Below are positions 12,421 to 23,082 of a DNA stretch of 64,000 nucleotides, one piece after another; the stretch's first letter is position 1; the number at the start of each line of letters is the position of its first letter. Position numbers and translations under genes: made by a program. Origin of the DNA: Macrolepiota albuminosa. Lineage: Eukaryota > Basidiomycota > Agaricomycetes > Agaricales > Agaricaceae. The stretch covers positions 1 to 64,000 of the forward strand of contig JAMWFC010000010.1 of NCBI GenBank assembly GCA_027475525.1, written 5' to 3'. Below the pieces are notes generated by a model. That model was given only the letters and a program-made list of their open reading frames with translations. It had not been told where the DNA came from and did no database searches.

Positions 12421-12521
12421 GACCGTCTCTTCTAAACAAATAATATAAGTGGAATGTTTCACTTATAATAGAGTGGGGACTCACCAGTGTTTTGACTGTG
12501 TGCTGAGATGCAAGATAATAG
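12417..12521 (-). repeat. Dispersed intron plus microexon fragment (copy 1)
   Basis: About 100 bp here matches a piece of the intact gene at 60371-60475: the end of a 48-nt exon, a complete intron with GT-AG ends, an 18-nt exon (here CACACAGTCAAAACACTG on the minus strand) and the start of the next intron. Other copies are at 55043-55147 and, intron only, at 58616-58668. Confidence 0.75.
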
Positions 12522-12739
12522 ATATGGAATCGACCCGATATGCAAAATCCTGCATGTTACCGCCCATTCGAATGTGAACGCCTCCCGCACGTTGCTGTAT
12601 CTGAGCCATAAACTTAAGGAATGGGACCTGTATATGTAATCCACAAAAGAATATGTTAATAACCCAAAAAAAGAAGAGAGTTCGACGCACGAATTCTTTC
12701 CAACTCCACGCAAAGAATCAGCTTCCCCTGCCAGTGTCT

Positions 12740-13075
12740 GAAATCAGAAATCCCACATACTAAGTTGTGTTACAATAGACATCTCGATCTAAAACCAATA
12801 AAAGGACCCAATGCTGCATGATTGCAATCCCTCGAAGGCTAGCATTGTTGGTAGCGAGATTCAACGTGTACGTTAGCACTTGATCTTGAGGCGGTGGTGG
12901 GGGTATGAGAATCGTCCCGTCGTATGCAGTGAGTGGTTTGGCGTTTGAGGATACTGTGATACTGTGGGTGCCACAGCGATAGTCCCAGTAGCAGTTGCAC
13001 TTGGTAGGCCGCTGGTCTGGCAGAAAGGTAGTTGTCCGTAGACTGTGCCTGCCCGTGTCATCTCCTGACAAGACA
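12740..13075 (-). pseudogene. Remnant of a Pro-rich fungal protein (copy 1)
   Basis: The minus strand encodes ATGTIAVAPTVSSNAKPL and ILIPPPPPQDQVLTYTLNLA, coherent protein text of unknown family. The frame is broken by the 8-bp tandem duplication at about 12952-12967. The copy at 55387-55680 lacks that duplication and stays open for 97 codons. Confidence 0.4.
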
Positions 13076-13250
13076 TTGTCAGTATTTTGAGATGCGTGAG
13101 TTTAAAAGTAATGAAAAAAAAAGTTTGCATGCGTACTGTATTGGTAGGGAGGGCAGCGGGAAATTTTGGGAAACAAAGTGTCGAGTTGATGGAAGCGGAG
13201 CAACGTCAAGGCCGTTGGGGTCGTGTAATGCGGGAGACATCGATTGAAAG

Positions 13251-13281
13251 GCCCCCGGAAGGAGTCGAACCTTCCGTGGGC
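13251..13281 (-). other. tRNA acceptor/T-arm-like minihelix
   Basis: On the minus strand this is a 31-nt hairpin with 7 acceptor-type pairs (one A-G mismatch), 5 T-stem pairs (GAAGG with CCTTC) and a 7-nt TTCGACT loop. That is exactly 7+5+7+5+7 nt, the dimensions of a tRNA acceptor stem stacked on its T arm. It contains GGTTCGACTCC, a B box. D and anticodon arms are absent. Confidence 0.65.
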
Positions 13282-13339
13282 ATAAAAATGGAGGGTAGCG
13301 AACATGATGCGTAGCTGTGAGCTGTATAATACAAATGGC

Positions 13340-13600
13340 ATCAAAGTCGATAGGAAAAGAGATAAACTGTTAGTAGGAATCACGAAGTACAAGTCTTCAC
13401 GCACAGTTAGGGTTCCCCACTGCTTGGGCCTCCCAGCGCTCCTCAGACAACCAAAGCCCACTACAAATGACGGTTGCGGTGGCCAAAATCGTAATAGCAA
13501 GGACAATGGAAAGTTATTCGTGGTCGGACTGTGCACGACGTGTCAGGAAAAATGCATATAAAACATTATTAAAGGTAATGATCGCGTACTGTATTCGCAG
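13340..13600 (-). repeat. Diverged inverted repeat partner of 16590-16830
   Basis: The minus strand here and the plus strand at 16590-16830 share a common ancestor. Both read GTGGGCTTTGG, then a few changed bases, then CCTAACNGTGCGTGAA, and both encode a similar short hydrophobic phrase (VIWSGLW or VICSGLW). A third copy is at 59110-59330 on the plus strand. Identity of the original element is unknown. Confidence 0.5.
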
Positions 13601-13636
13601 GGAGGGCAGCGGTCACGGTTGTGAGGTGAGCGGTGT

Positions 13637-13685
13637 TGATCACTTTTGGTGAGGGCTTTGATGGAGCCCTCACCAAAAGTGATCA
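13637..13685. repeat. Foldback element, perfect 21-bp stem
   Basis: Two 21-nt arms (13637-13657 and 13665-13685) starting TGATCACTTTTGGTGAGG are perfectly complementary around a TTGATGG loop. It is followed by CCCACGCTAAC and an AT-rich AAATAAATATATAT tail, as in the other copies. Confidence 0.85.
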
Positions 13686-13839
13686 CCTTCCCACGCTAAC
13701 TCCTATTTTAAAAATAAATATATATATATTTGAGGCTTCCCAAGTCCTCTTATCGTGCAGGTGTTCTGCCGCACGGTAGTGCCTGTATCCGTGAATAAAA
13801 CGAAGGCTGCTGAAAGACAACCTGCGCGAAATACAACAT

Positions 13840-15070
13840 GTATTATGTCCAGGTTACACTTATAAAGTATACTTGTACTTGTAATTGAACCTCAGGTTTA
13901 GCAATAAAGAATCTTAACGGGTACAATCCAGACCAACTTTCCAGTAAGAGAACATTGAGAGGGCAGCATATATGCGACACAAAAAAACTTGATGGACTGG
14001 CCGAGGTGAGTTCAGCTTCATGAACCACCACATCAGTGCCTTCGGTCATCATATCGACCTCGGTCCCGGTCATGGTCCCCGTCCATAACCGCGGTCGCGG
14101 TCCCTATCACCCCGATCATAGTCTTGATAGCCTCCCGGTCACCCCGGTCTTAAGGCGGTAGATGCTGTCGATCATGAGGGGAGAGTCCGCGTTGTCTACT
14201 GGGCGACGCATCTTCTGAATCAGACGATGTGACGTTATAAGCGCGCGCATGCGGTGAAGAGGTGATCGGAAGAACGAGGTTGGATGCGGACCGTCGTGTT
14301 GGAGTAGGAATAGCGATGGGCGTCGATGCAGAGTTTTGCGTCAATGTGCCGGTCAAGGCCAGTCGTGCTTCTTCAATCGCCTGAACCCATTCTTACACTT
14401 CTCCAGGGGTCTGTCTGGGCTTGCAAATAAAACGTCCTGATGTGGGAGACAAGCCCAAATGTATTTTCGTGTCGCTTTAGAGTCACTTGTGTACACGAGT
14501 GAACGTCAGAAAGCTCGAGAAGTCGGAGGAGCTGATATTCGGCGGAACTCTTGTAGTACGCCAGATGAGCGGGGCGTAACACGAACCACCGTTTCTTCCA
14601 CGTCTAGAAGGAACAACATGAACATGAGCAGTATGACATGTACAACGTCACTCACCTTTCGTCGGTGACCCTTCTTCCACATTTTATCACACCTTCTTCC
14701 AAGTTTTGACGTTGTCTCCGCATATCGGCAGACTTCCAGCCATCCTCTTCCTCATCTTCTTCCTCTGAATCCTCCCCACTTGCGGACCTGCGTTCAGCGA
14801 TTGATGAAAGTGCTGCGATTATCGTGGCGATAACGCCCGCCGCGTCCACCACGATCATCTTAATCGCGTGAATAACGACTGTCGTATGGGCGGGGATCAT
14901 AAAACCTTGCGACTGTTCAGAGTAATTACCAAAACAGGGGCCGCATGTAGTCAAAAAGTATCTTACAGTCATGACGCTTAGGAGGCCCATAATATCAACC
15001 AGGGGTAGGTGTCCTCGCACGTCCCCGACGAGCCTACGAGAAATGAACAACTGTTGCGGAAACATGGGTA
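13840..15070 (-). pseudogene. Coding scraps of unknown charged proteins
   Basis: Minus-strand phrases include an Arg/Asp-rich run near 14050-14150 (for example DRGDRDRDRGYGRG), a Ser-rich phrase SSDSEDASPSRQRGLSP at about 14190-14240, and an acidic phrase GEDSEEEDEEEDGWKS near 14730-14780. They look like disordered tails of nuclear or RNA-binding proteins but are in different frames, separated by stops. No domain is recognised. The 13840-14820 part is repeated at 56530-57505. Confidence 0.3.
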
Positions 15071-15224
15071 GAAATCTCTAACCTTTTCTACAGTCATAGT
15101 CTTGCCCATGAGTTCGGTGGAATTCGGAGGCGGTGAGTTAGAATTTGATTTTCACTATGAGTGCGTATTCCCCTTCCTATTCTTCATTGACAACCATGAT
15201 AACTCAACACCCTCCACACCCTCC

Positions 15225-15840
15225 ACAAGAACCTCTCTGTCCCCGTGATGGCCAAATTCCGTGGATTCCCAGAGATAGAAAGAAAAGAAAGTGGAATATG
15301 CGCAAATGCTCGAGCGTGCAGGCGCGCAGATTATAACTTGTCACGGACGCACGTGTGAACAGAGAGGACAGAACGATGTGAGTTCCTCTTTCCTTCCCCG
15401 CACAGAAAGACGCGCCAACACGGACACAAGGGCCTCGCATCCTATGCACACATCACTGCCGTCAAACGCGCCGTCTCCATCCCTGTCTTCGCAAATGGCT
15501 ACGTCCTCTTCGCAGCCGACATACAGCGATGTCTCGATGAGACAGGCGCAGACGGCGTCATGTCCGCCAAGGGGGTATTGTACGATCCTTCCTTGTTCCG
15601 CGGCCTTTCCTCCTCCACCTCCAATCCTACTTCCACTTCCATCTCGCCCTCGTCATTGATCTCCACCTCCACCGCCATCGCTGGACATAAACACCACGAA
15701 CTCGACACCCCCGCGACCGTCGCCACCTTCGCACTCGAATGCCTCTCCATCATCTGCTCGCAGCGCACGTGCACGTCCCCCTCCGCCGTCAGGACCACCT
15801 GTTCAAAATCCCTCGCGCACTGATGGCAGTGGTGGAGATG
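15225..15840 (+). pseudogene. DUS1: tRNA-dihydrouridine synthase Dus1 fragment
   Basis: Dus1 reduces uridines 16/17 of tRNAs to dihydrouridine with FMN. Exon one (about 15240-15377) carries VMAKFRGFPEIE in diverged form and then EYAQMLERAGAQIITCHGRT, the family's ThMAGxxxxxxHGRT-type core. A GT-AG intron (about 15378-15411) follows. The next exon reads GHKGLASYAHITAVKRAV, IPVFANGYVLFAADIQRC and LDETGADGVMSAKGVLY, which are the FMN-phosphate-binding IPVxANGxI and TGADGVMxA motifs. It degrades after about 15810 (SAVRTTCSKSLAH where the family has SAVKxHLFKIL). The N-terminal half of the barrel with the catalytic Cys is missing. The 3-prime half recurs at 57507-57810. Confidence 0.85.
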
Positions 15841-16463
15841 ATGCCGCAGGGGGAGACGCCGTCGTTGCTTGCGTCTGTGTCCAGCAACAATGCAAATCGA
15901 AAGGACGCTAGGACATGGCTCACGCAGAGTTTGGATCCCCCACAAGACTTGCCTGCCATCGTGAACGGTCAAGAAAACAAAAAAAGACGGCAACAATTCA
16001 AAAATCGAGGGGACGCGTGTATATTCTGCTATCTGTGTAGACTTGCGCTGGATGTACATGAGCGTCCGTGTTCACATCCTCTCAAGTCTATCCTAAACTC
16101 ACCAATACCCAGATCAAGTCCAAATACTTCCTCTTCCTCTACGCTCACCTTCATCCTGACCATGCGTCAACACCGACACGCTCAATCGGAAGTTCATCAG
16201 CGCATGCTACATGCGGAGAGGTGGAGAAGGGCGTTGACTTGGGTTTGGGTGCAGTGGGAGTGGGAATCGGAGGGTGGTGTTGCCGATTTGGGAAGGGAGC
16301 TTGAACTCTCGAGGCAAGGCGATTTCTTGCGCAGGGGATGGAGTATTTGCTCAACGTTAAAGCACGTGACATACCGGTGCACCGACAATTTGATATCTAT
16401 TTAGATACGATTAGATCTTGCAAACTCGATTTAAAATATTATTTTTATTTATTTTAAAACCTA
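15841..16463. other. No recognisable gene
   Basis: One phrase (about 15820-15870) resembles a patch near 12350 (GGAGATGATGCC...), and 16180-16430 recurs at about 58800-58990. Otherwise nothing identifiable was seen. Confidence 0.35.
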
Positions 16464-16543
16464 GTTAGCATGGGAAAGTGATCACTTTCGGTGAGGGCTC
16501 CATCAAAGCCCTCACCAAAAGTGATCACTTTCTCATGGCTAAC
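16464..16543. repeat. Foldback element with near-complete terminal inverted repeats
   Basis: The 21-nt arms at 16479-16499 and 16507-16527 pair with one mismatch. Here the pairing extends outward: GTTAGCATGGGAAAG at the left mirrors CTTTCTCATGGCTAAC at the right, so the whole 80-bp element is one imperfect palindrome running from GTTAGC to GCTAAC. It is flanked by TA on both sides, which could be a target-site duplication. An AT-rich AATAAATAAAA-type tract precedes it, in the opposite orientation to the 13637 copy. Confidence 0.75.
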
Positions 16544-16809
16544 TATCCCACCGCCCGCCCTCACAGCAACATGCCCGCTGCCCTCCTAGCCAATACGGTA
16601 TGCACGCAGACTTTTATTTCAACACTTTTACTAACGTTTTTTTTGATACGTTGTTTCTCGTTGTGCAACCTCCACAACGTTGCACAATCCAACCACAAAC
16701 AACTTGCCTCTGTCCTTTTTCTTACAACTTCGGCCACCACAACCGTAATCTGGAGTGGGCTTTGGCCCTGGGGAATCCTAACGGTGCGTGAAAACTTATA
16801 TTTCTGCTA

Positions 16810-17060
16810 ACAGTTTATATATTTTCCTATCGATCTCGATGGCGCCTGCACGACACGACCCACAACTACCCACTCCTGAACTACACTGCGGACTCATTTC
16901 AAGGAGCCGACGAAAGAGCAGTCGACTGAAATATTGTTTTCGCCGCCGCCTTTGAAAGTGGGCAAGATAGAGACCATCGATGGTCAGAGTATCGAGAAGA
17001 TGGGCATCAACGTGGTGTTGAGTCTTGGTGTACAAGGAGTAGAGGATTCTTATGTGAGTT
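16810..17060 (+). pseudogene. Coding fragment of unknown family
   Basis: The plus strand reads HFKEPTKEQSTEILFSPPP and VGKIETIDGQSIEKMGINVV before a GTGAGT donor at about 17052. The text is protein-like and is repeated at 59385-59550 with several changes (including a deletion). I do not recognise the family. Confidence 0.35.
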
Positions 17061-17269
17061 TAGTATGTGTCGTATAATCTTGCCGCGGCCTGACATTAGA
17101 GTTAGGTGGGGACAGTGTATTTATTTAATAGCTCTGTACCTTGCTTTCACGTCGCTAGATAGGAAATCTACGTGATTTACGATACCATTATCGACGATAC
17201 AAAGAGTTGAGAGATTGAACGCACGAGCTGGTATCTATGCTCTGAGTCTCTCAACATGGCATGGTCATA

Positions 17270-17945
17270 AAATCGTGAGCCGCTGGCTAATCCGTGAAAA
17301 TCTCCAGATATATATTATGCTGAGATCAATAGCCGACCAGTTTTGTTCTCTACTCCGTGATGAACTCAAGATAGAGCTTCAGCATGTTCAAATGAAACTC
17401 GTCAAACCTTTCATAAAGACATGCTACTCGGAAACACTTGTCTCAGACTCTTCTTCCGTTGCAGATAACGAGCGGGAGGATGGTAGTGTAATCAGAAGAC
17501 AATTACGCCTCACGCGAAATAACCCATGACGGAGGACTTGGATTGCATTTCAAGTTCCCAGGCGATCCAAAGAAGTAAGCAACCTAGCGCGTTCTTGATA
17601 TTTCTGTCTTAATTGGTAGCGTGCAGGCTGCGAGAAGCGTCCAAGGTCAAACTTTGGACGACATATTTACCCTGTGAGGTCCAGCTTATGATTGTCTATT
17701 CCACGCCATCTTAGACTGAATCTTTAGCCCACGGCCGTAACATTACACCCTTACGTTATCCCCAATGCATGTGTCTAGTTCAAGTTGGTTTGCCGCACCA
17801 ACTCCTTGGCAAAATGTTGGAAGACCCTGTCCGGCTCAATCTACCTACGGTTCTCAAATCCAGGATATTACGACAACCTGCTAAAGAAGAACGAGGGTCG
17901 TACAACAATGAGTACAGAGGATATTGAACAAGATTTGCATCGGAA
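17270..17945 (+). pseudogene. TBC-domain RabGAP (Gyp2/TBC1D8-9-like), internal fragment
   Basis: TBC proteins stimulate GTP hydrolysis by Rab GTPases. The plus strand carries FCSLLRDELKIELQHV and KPFIKTCYSETLVS (17335-17450), then LHFKFPGDPKK at about 17545-17575 before a GTAAGC donor, then REASKVKLWTTY near 17630-17670, HGRNITLLRYP near 17730-17765, VQVGLPHQLLG at 17777-17810 and finally SGSIYLRFSNPGYYD with STEDIEQDLHR (17833-17943). The last stretch is the start of the TBC domain (GLPxxLRGxxW, then STxDIExDLHR). The frame shifts between LLGKM and SGSIY, and the domain stops dead at about 17945, before the catalytic Arg and Gln fingers. Beyond that point the sequence is Urb1 on the other strand. 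Confidence 0.75.
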
Positions 17946-20900
17946 AACACACTCAGAACGATCAAGATCGCATTCAGGGATGACTCGTCCTCTTCAGCAA
18001 AGTATCTGATAGCCCATTGTAAACCATGATTCACGAGTACAGTGATAAAATCTCCAACTAGTTGAGGAAGACGCGCATGTAATGACTGTCTGACCAAAAG
18101 TAGTTCCAAATATATTTTGAATACAGGCAGCGCCGGAACGGTGCGGACGAGAATCGCAAGAAACTTTATCATCTTTGAAGGAGTTGAGCACTTCATGAGC
18201 GTTAGACAAGCATTGCCTCTTGAGCGAACCAACTGAGGAGCTCGATTATCAAGCACTATGTCGAGGATGCGGGTAAATAGGTCTAACCAATAACCATTAT
18301 CAACAAGTTTCTCCCCATAAGACGAAGTGACGTCAAGGAAGGCATGCATGACGATGATAAAATGTTCTGGAAAACGCGCAGTGCAGTGCTTGGTTGAGAG
18401 CCAGGAAATGAAGTCATCCCGACGCAGGTGCCCTGAATAAAGAAGGCCTGATATGATCGCTACCGTTGATCTGGTCCGTAAGTCCTGGCTTAGGAATGAA
18501 TGGCCTGGTATATTGGCAGGTCAAACATCCAGATACCGGCACCACCGTGACTCTGCCACCCTCATGACATCGATAAAGCTTTTCTCCTCAATTACCTCCG
18601 TGGACCTGCAACCGTCATAATATGCAGGAAGGAGAGATTGAACGGAAATCGCAATCAACTCCAAGGTGCTGGACCTGGTCTTCGAATAAAGAGCCAATAG
18701 TAGGGGCAACCTTTGAATCAGAGCCTGTGCGTGATCCGACTCTAACGTCGTCGACATCTTGATAGCACCAAAGATAGGTTTCGAAAGGGCTACGACTGTT
18801 TCAGCCGAAAACGAGTTCGAGGAAAGGGAATCCAAAAGGCTAAAAAGTTCTTGGCGTTGGATGTAGTTGATCCAAGGAGAAGCGAGCGAAAGCTGATTAA
18901 GTTTGTATCAATGTCACCTATGAAATGGATACGTACCGGTGTAAAATCGCTAATCGTACTAGACATCAGGACCCCGAGCCAGTGGACACTAGTAGGAGCC
19001 AACAACTCCTTATCCCGAATATCTTTTGGATCGAGAATCTGTCTCATAAGATGATGGAGACCTTGATGAATGCTTAAGTCGGAAGATCCTATTGCAAATC
19101 AAGAAAAGCATACCTTCCCGCTCAGCACACAATAGTGAAGTAGATATAAGATAGGACTTGATGACGTTAGAACGATTGAACACCACCTCTTTAAGGGCCA
19201 TAAAATCGCTTGACGGTAGTATACTTGACGGTCTCTTTAGAATCGATGCTAACAAGAAGAACAGACCTCCCACCTGCTCAGCAGCACAATACGCCAACCT
19301 GTGACCAACAAGGTATACAGCCCTTTTCACGTCCTCAAAGTTACGTTCGTCTCCAAGTGCTGCCTCTGAACCACATCTAGACCTTTCCAAAGGGACCCCG
19401 CTGCAGGATAGATATATTCCGGGAGCATAGAAAGAGCAGGAGGATGAAGCTTTGTCAGAACGGCCATTACACGCGCAATCTCAGGTGATCCAAATCGACC
19501 TTCCACAAGCCGAAGCCAATCCACGAGTTCGTACGCAGAAGCCTTACGTGCAGCCCGCGTGGTAGCTACGTAAACAGACGAGAGATGAGCTTTTGCAAGT
19601 CAATCTCAAAGTCAAAAAATCACTTACAAATGGGCATCTCCTCGACCACCGAGAGGAATGCCTTCGCCTCGTCGGAAACCTCCTGCCAAGACACATCATG
19701 GGGTGAAAAAGCCGCCCTCAGAAGATCGACCTCCTTACGGATCGCAGATGTAATGACAGGATAATCGGTGAAAAGCTTCTCAACCTGTAACATCACATCA
19801 AACCTGTCCGCAACGGCAAAAAGGAACCCAAGGTCCTGCTGTTTACTCGATAAACGGAAGAGAAGTTTCCGAACAAACGAGGCAACGGCGAGGACATCGG
19901 ATGGCGAGAGCATCTTTTTGGCAACCTTGATCTCCAGCTGCACGAGTACGGTCATGAGCAGTGGACTAGGCAGGTGTTCATTGCTGTCATTGGTAGGTTG
20001 CCTCTGAGAAGCGGCGGAACCTGCAAGCGCATCCAGAACTTCGAGGTAACGATATGGCATCTTCAGACAGCGCTGGACGCAGTCATCTAAGAATGTGATT
20101 ACACCCTCGCCTTCGTCCGTCAAGGCTGCACCGTCAGGAGATTCTGTTCCGCGTCCCCTGTGTGAAGTAGGGAGGGAAAGCAGCCAAAGTTGGGGCTCAG
20201 TGGGGTCATCCTGAAACAAAATACTCTCCCCAAGAATGTGTTCGAGGAGATCGAATAGCGCCCTGCATATCGAATGGATATCGGTAGCGATAAGTGCACT
20301 GAGGAGTACAGCGAGATAGCTCTGTGAAGTCGAACCTAATCAACGACGAGTAATCAGCGGAGAACTGAGGCATCATACAATCCGACCAGACCTATTTTCC
20401 CAGACCATCTGAACTGATCGTTATCCTTCAACAACCTTAAGACATGCAACTGCCTTGCTACATGGAATCTGGCCACAGCCGTCATCTCATCTCCCCCTTC
20501 CGCCATCGCCATCTTCTCACCGACGAAATTTTGCAAGAGCTTTCCAACGTCAAATCTAGCTTCTGCGACCACAATTGGAAGACATCTTTGATACATCCAC
20601 AACAGCGTATGCGCACTTTCCAACAGTAGTGCCGTATGCATCGGATTGGACATAGGCTCAGACACAGTATGACCGTTGGTTGTCTTCATGGTCGTGGGCG
20701 TCTCCTCAAACTTCTGCTGCAAAAATGCAACGATCACCTGAAAATTAGGCACTCTGCGCCTCACTTCCCTTTCGATATCCCTCCTCCTTCTACACCACTG
20801 CCCCTCAGTTTCATTCTCCTCGAGCACCGCCTCAACTTCCAAGAACGCCTTGATCACTTCCTCGTACTTAGCCAGACACTTTGCTAGCACAAGGGCTGTA

Positions 20901-22340
20901 CAGTGTTGTACTAGTCCACTGGCCGATTGAAGACCTCGAGTAAAGTGTGCTTTCGTGTTGACGGACAGGAGGGTATGCTCCATCATAATGGATAGCGGTG
21001 GAGGTGTGGGCTGGTAGAGAGCTGTACCCGGGAGGTGAAAGGACCCTGTAGGTACAGGCTGTGAAAGGACAGGGCCAAAGAATGATATGTTCGCAATTCA
21101 TTTCGAGGGTGAGGGCTGCTCCAGACCAATACCTGAACAAACATTATTGAAGTTCCAAGACAGGATGCAGACAACGTACCCAGCTACGAGTTCTGGGCAT
21201 GCAGACAGAATTCTGAGAGCGAGCTCTTGCTGACGGAGGTCCTCGTTGACCTTGAGGGTCTTCAAGACATTTTCCAGAATCCTGTTGTATATTTTCCCTC
21301 GGCCTGGCTCATCTTCACCATCTGACTCACGCGGATACCATCCTCGGTCCTTGAAACATACTCCTGTTCCAGGGTGAGTACAAAGTGCAAGTATGAAATG
21401 GTGTACAAGGTCTGCAGGCACGTGGTCCGGGTCGTTATCCTCGGCGACGTTGCGATCATAGAGTTTCAAAAGCTACAATTCAATATAAGCAAAATCCGGT
21501 GCCACTGACCGATAAGCTCACATGCAAAATGGTGGTTTCGTTAAACAGGTTGATTTTCAATGTCCTTTTGACTTTGAGATCCGACCACAGTCCTGCCCAG
21601 CATAATTCAAGGACTCTCTGGGCGACGACGTAAGAGTCTTGAATGAGGCCTTTGAATATTGAGAGAAAAGGTTCCCGGTGCTGCTCAATGAAGATTGTCT
21701 TGACCTGAGCTGGACTGTCAGAGCCGACGAATAAGAGGATGAATAATAGATAGAGTATTCTGATATCTAATCATGAATGAGAAAGAGAAAAAGTATAAAT
21801 TAGGCTGCTCACCAGGCTTTGTGAGTGTGTCATTGGTGTCGGATGATGACTTGCGATGCATGTTCAAAAGTTTAGGCAGAGACTGAACTGCGCGTGTCAA
21901 CAAATGCATGGATATCAGGCTTCTAGTACGACCACCTTAAGCTCCCAGCCAAAAGCCTCTAATACGGACTTCTTCTCACGTCCGCCCGCAAACGATGACA
22001 TTACACTGAAGAGTTTCAAGGTAACCAAGATTCAGTTCTGCATGGGAGCCACCAAGATATGAGTTTAAACGCCGTGTGTAAGTTGGTGTAAAGATAGTCT
22101 TGATTATGGGTTGACCAAGAGCTTGATACATGTAATGACATGAAGTAAGCGTCAACAGAAATGACAAGAGAGATACTAGGACTGCGATAACTGAGTTCTG
22201 CTGCTAGAGCTTGAATTAATTCCATCCTAGACTACCGCAATGATACTTACTTGTGTTATACTGTCCCATAAGCTAAACAAATCATGCGCTCCGGGAACAT
22301 TATTCAACCAATGTTGAACCAGAACTAATCTCGCATTCTA
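17946..22340 (-). pseudogene. URB1: Nucleolar pre-ribosomal protein Urb1/Npa1
   Basis: Urb1 is a large helical-repeat scaffold of early 60S ribosome assembly. Minus-strand exons run from about 22340 to 17946 and include VPGAHDLFSLWDSI, SFLLTLTSCHYMYQALGQP, SSFAGGREKKSVLEAFGW, HFILALCTHPGTGVCFKD, LKTLKVNEDLRQQELALR, FLDDCVQRCLKMPYRYLE and LVDWLRLVEGRF. Order and intron style match a genuine gene. Disablements seen: an extra A in CTGAATCTT near 22044, a compensating shift near 21940, a deletion plus TGG-to-TGA stop near 21100, and a frameshift near 19365. The first exons are missing, replaced by laccase sequence, and the 3-prime end is cut at 17945. Some single-base shifts could be assembly errors, but the deletion, stop and two truncations cannot all be. 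Confidence 0.85.
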
Positions 22341-22610
22341 TGGGGGAATTACACCTTCCCCGGACCGAATCTGCTTCCCAGGCAGCGTTGGAGTGAATAT
22401 CTGCATGGTCGGTACCATCGTTAACACCAGAGGCCATCACAGTCGCAAGTCCTGCTTGCATGTGCCAAAAAATATGGCAGTGGAAGAACCAGGTTCTTAA
22501 ACGGACCGACCAGGTGAATACCACGATGCTAACTTCCACAGAGGGGCTACTGACCAGGCCTTTCAGTGACATGTGGGCATAGCCTTGAAAGCTGAGCATG
22601 CGTGATGACT
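22341..22610 (-). pseudogene. Laccase-like multicopper oxidase, C-terminal fragment
   Basis: WFFHCHIFWHMQAGLATVMA carries the HCHIxWHxxxGL copper-binding motif of laccases, which oxidise phenols with reduction of oxygen to water. Upstream of it SFQGYAHMSLKG and TWSVRLRTWFF are diverged. Only the last part of cupredoxin domain 3 is present. It is fused directly to the first surviving exon of the Urb1 pseudogene at about 22340 and abuts a foldback remnant at 22630. Confidence 0.7.
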
Positions 22611-22629
22611 GTGCATTGATTTCAGTATA

Positions 22630-22730
22630 GGCACTCTGATTGTGAGTGCCAGAGAGCTTATGGCTGTGCTTAAAGTAATCAGTTTCTCCATGCTACTAAA
22701 TAAATAAATAAAAAAATATTTTTATTGCAC
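22630..22730 (+). repeat. Foldback element remnant with 5-prime GGCACTC hairpin
   Basis: A 7-bp hairpin GGCACTC-TGATTGT-GAGTGCC (22630-22650) is followed by AGAGAGCTTATGGCTGTGCT, a decayed main stem, CATGCTA and a TAAATAAATAAATAAAA tail. The same order occurs at 48117 and 50449, so this is probably the fuller form of the family whose main stem is preserved at 37209. Confidence 0.65.
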
Positions 22731-23082
22731 TAGACTGGTGCAGCTGTGGAGCATTATATTAGTGCAATGGATTATCTGCAGAGCCTGAGGAGCAGACAAT
22801 GCATCACTTGTCCTGAGATTAATGATTCAATCTCCCTGGGATAAATCTATGCTTTCATGTTGTTTACATGTTATTCAGACAATCATGGGCATGCATGCTG
22901 AGCAACGATCTTGGTAAGCCCATTCATTGCACCATCACTATTAATATCTAAACAACTTATCTTCAATACAGAAATCTGTAAAAGAGTGGCTGAGAAGAGA
23001 AAACATTGCAAAAGTCATAAAAGTATAAAATTCAAATAGTTTACATATGAGCAATATTTAAAGAAAAAAACTAGAAAAAAAG
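22731..23082. other. AT-rich spacer
   Basis: No gene or repeat recognised. It forms the 3-prime flank of the dioxygenase gene. Confidence 0.4.

Larger units (their letters stand above)
11351..17830. repeat. Segmental duplication, left copy
   Basis: This tract is repeated in the same orientation at about 53981-59935. The match starts at CCACTCCC (11351 and 53981). Relative to this copy, the right one lacks about 14824-15589, has two tandem foldback hairpins instead of one, and keeps more Dus1 3-prime sequence. This copy has an 8-bp tandem duplication at about 12952-12967 (ATACTGTG twice) that breaks a frame left open in the right copy. Confidence 0.85.

Noticed and set aside
17780..22340. Urb1 as a functional gene with sequencing errors only
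   Set aside because: Single-base shifts could be errors, but missing 5-prime and 3-prime ends, a multi-residue deletion and an in-frame stop together show that it is a pseudogene.
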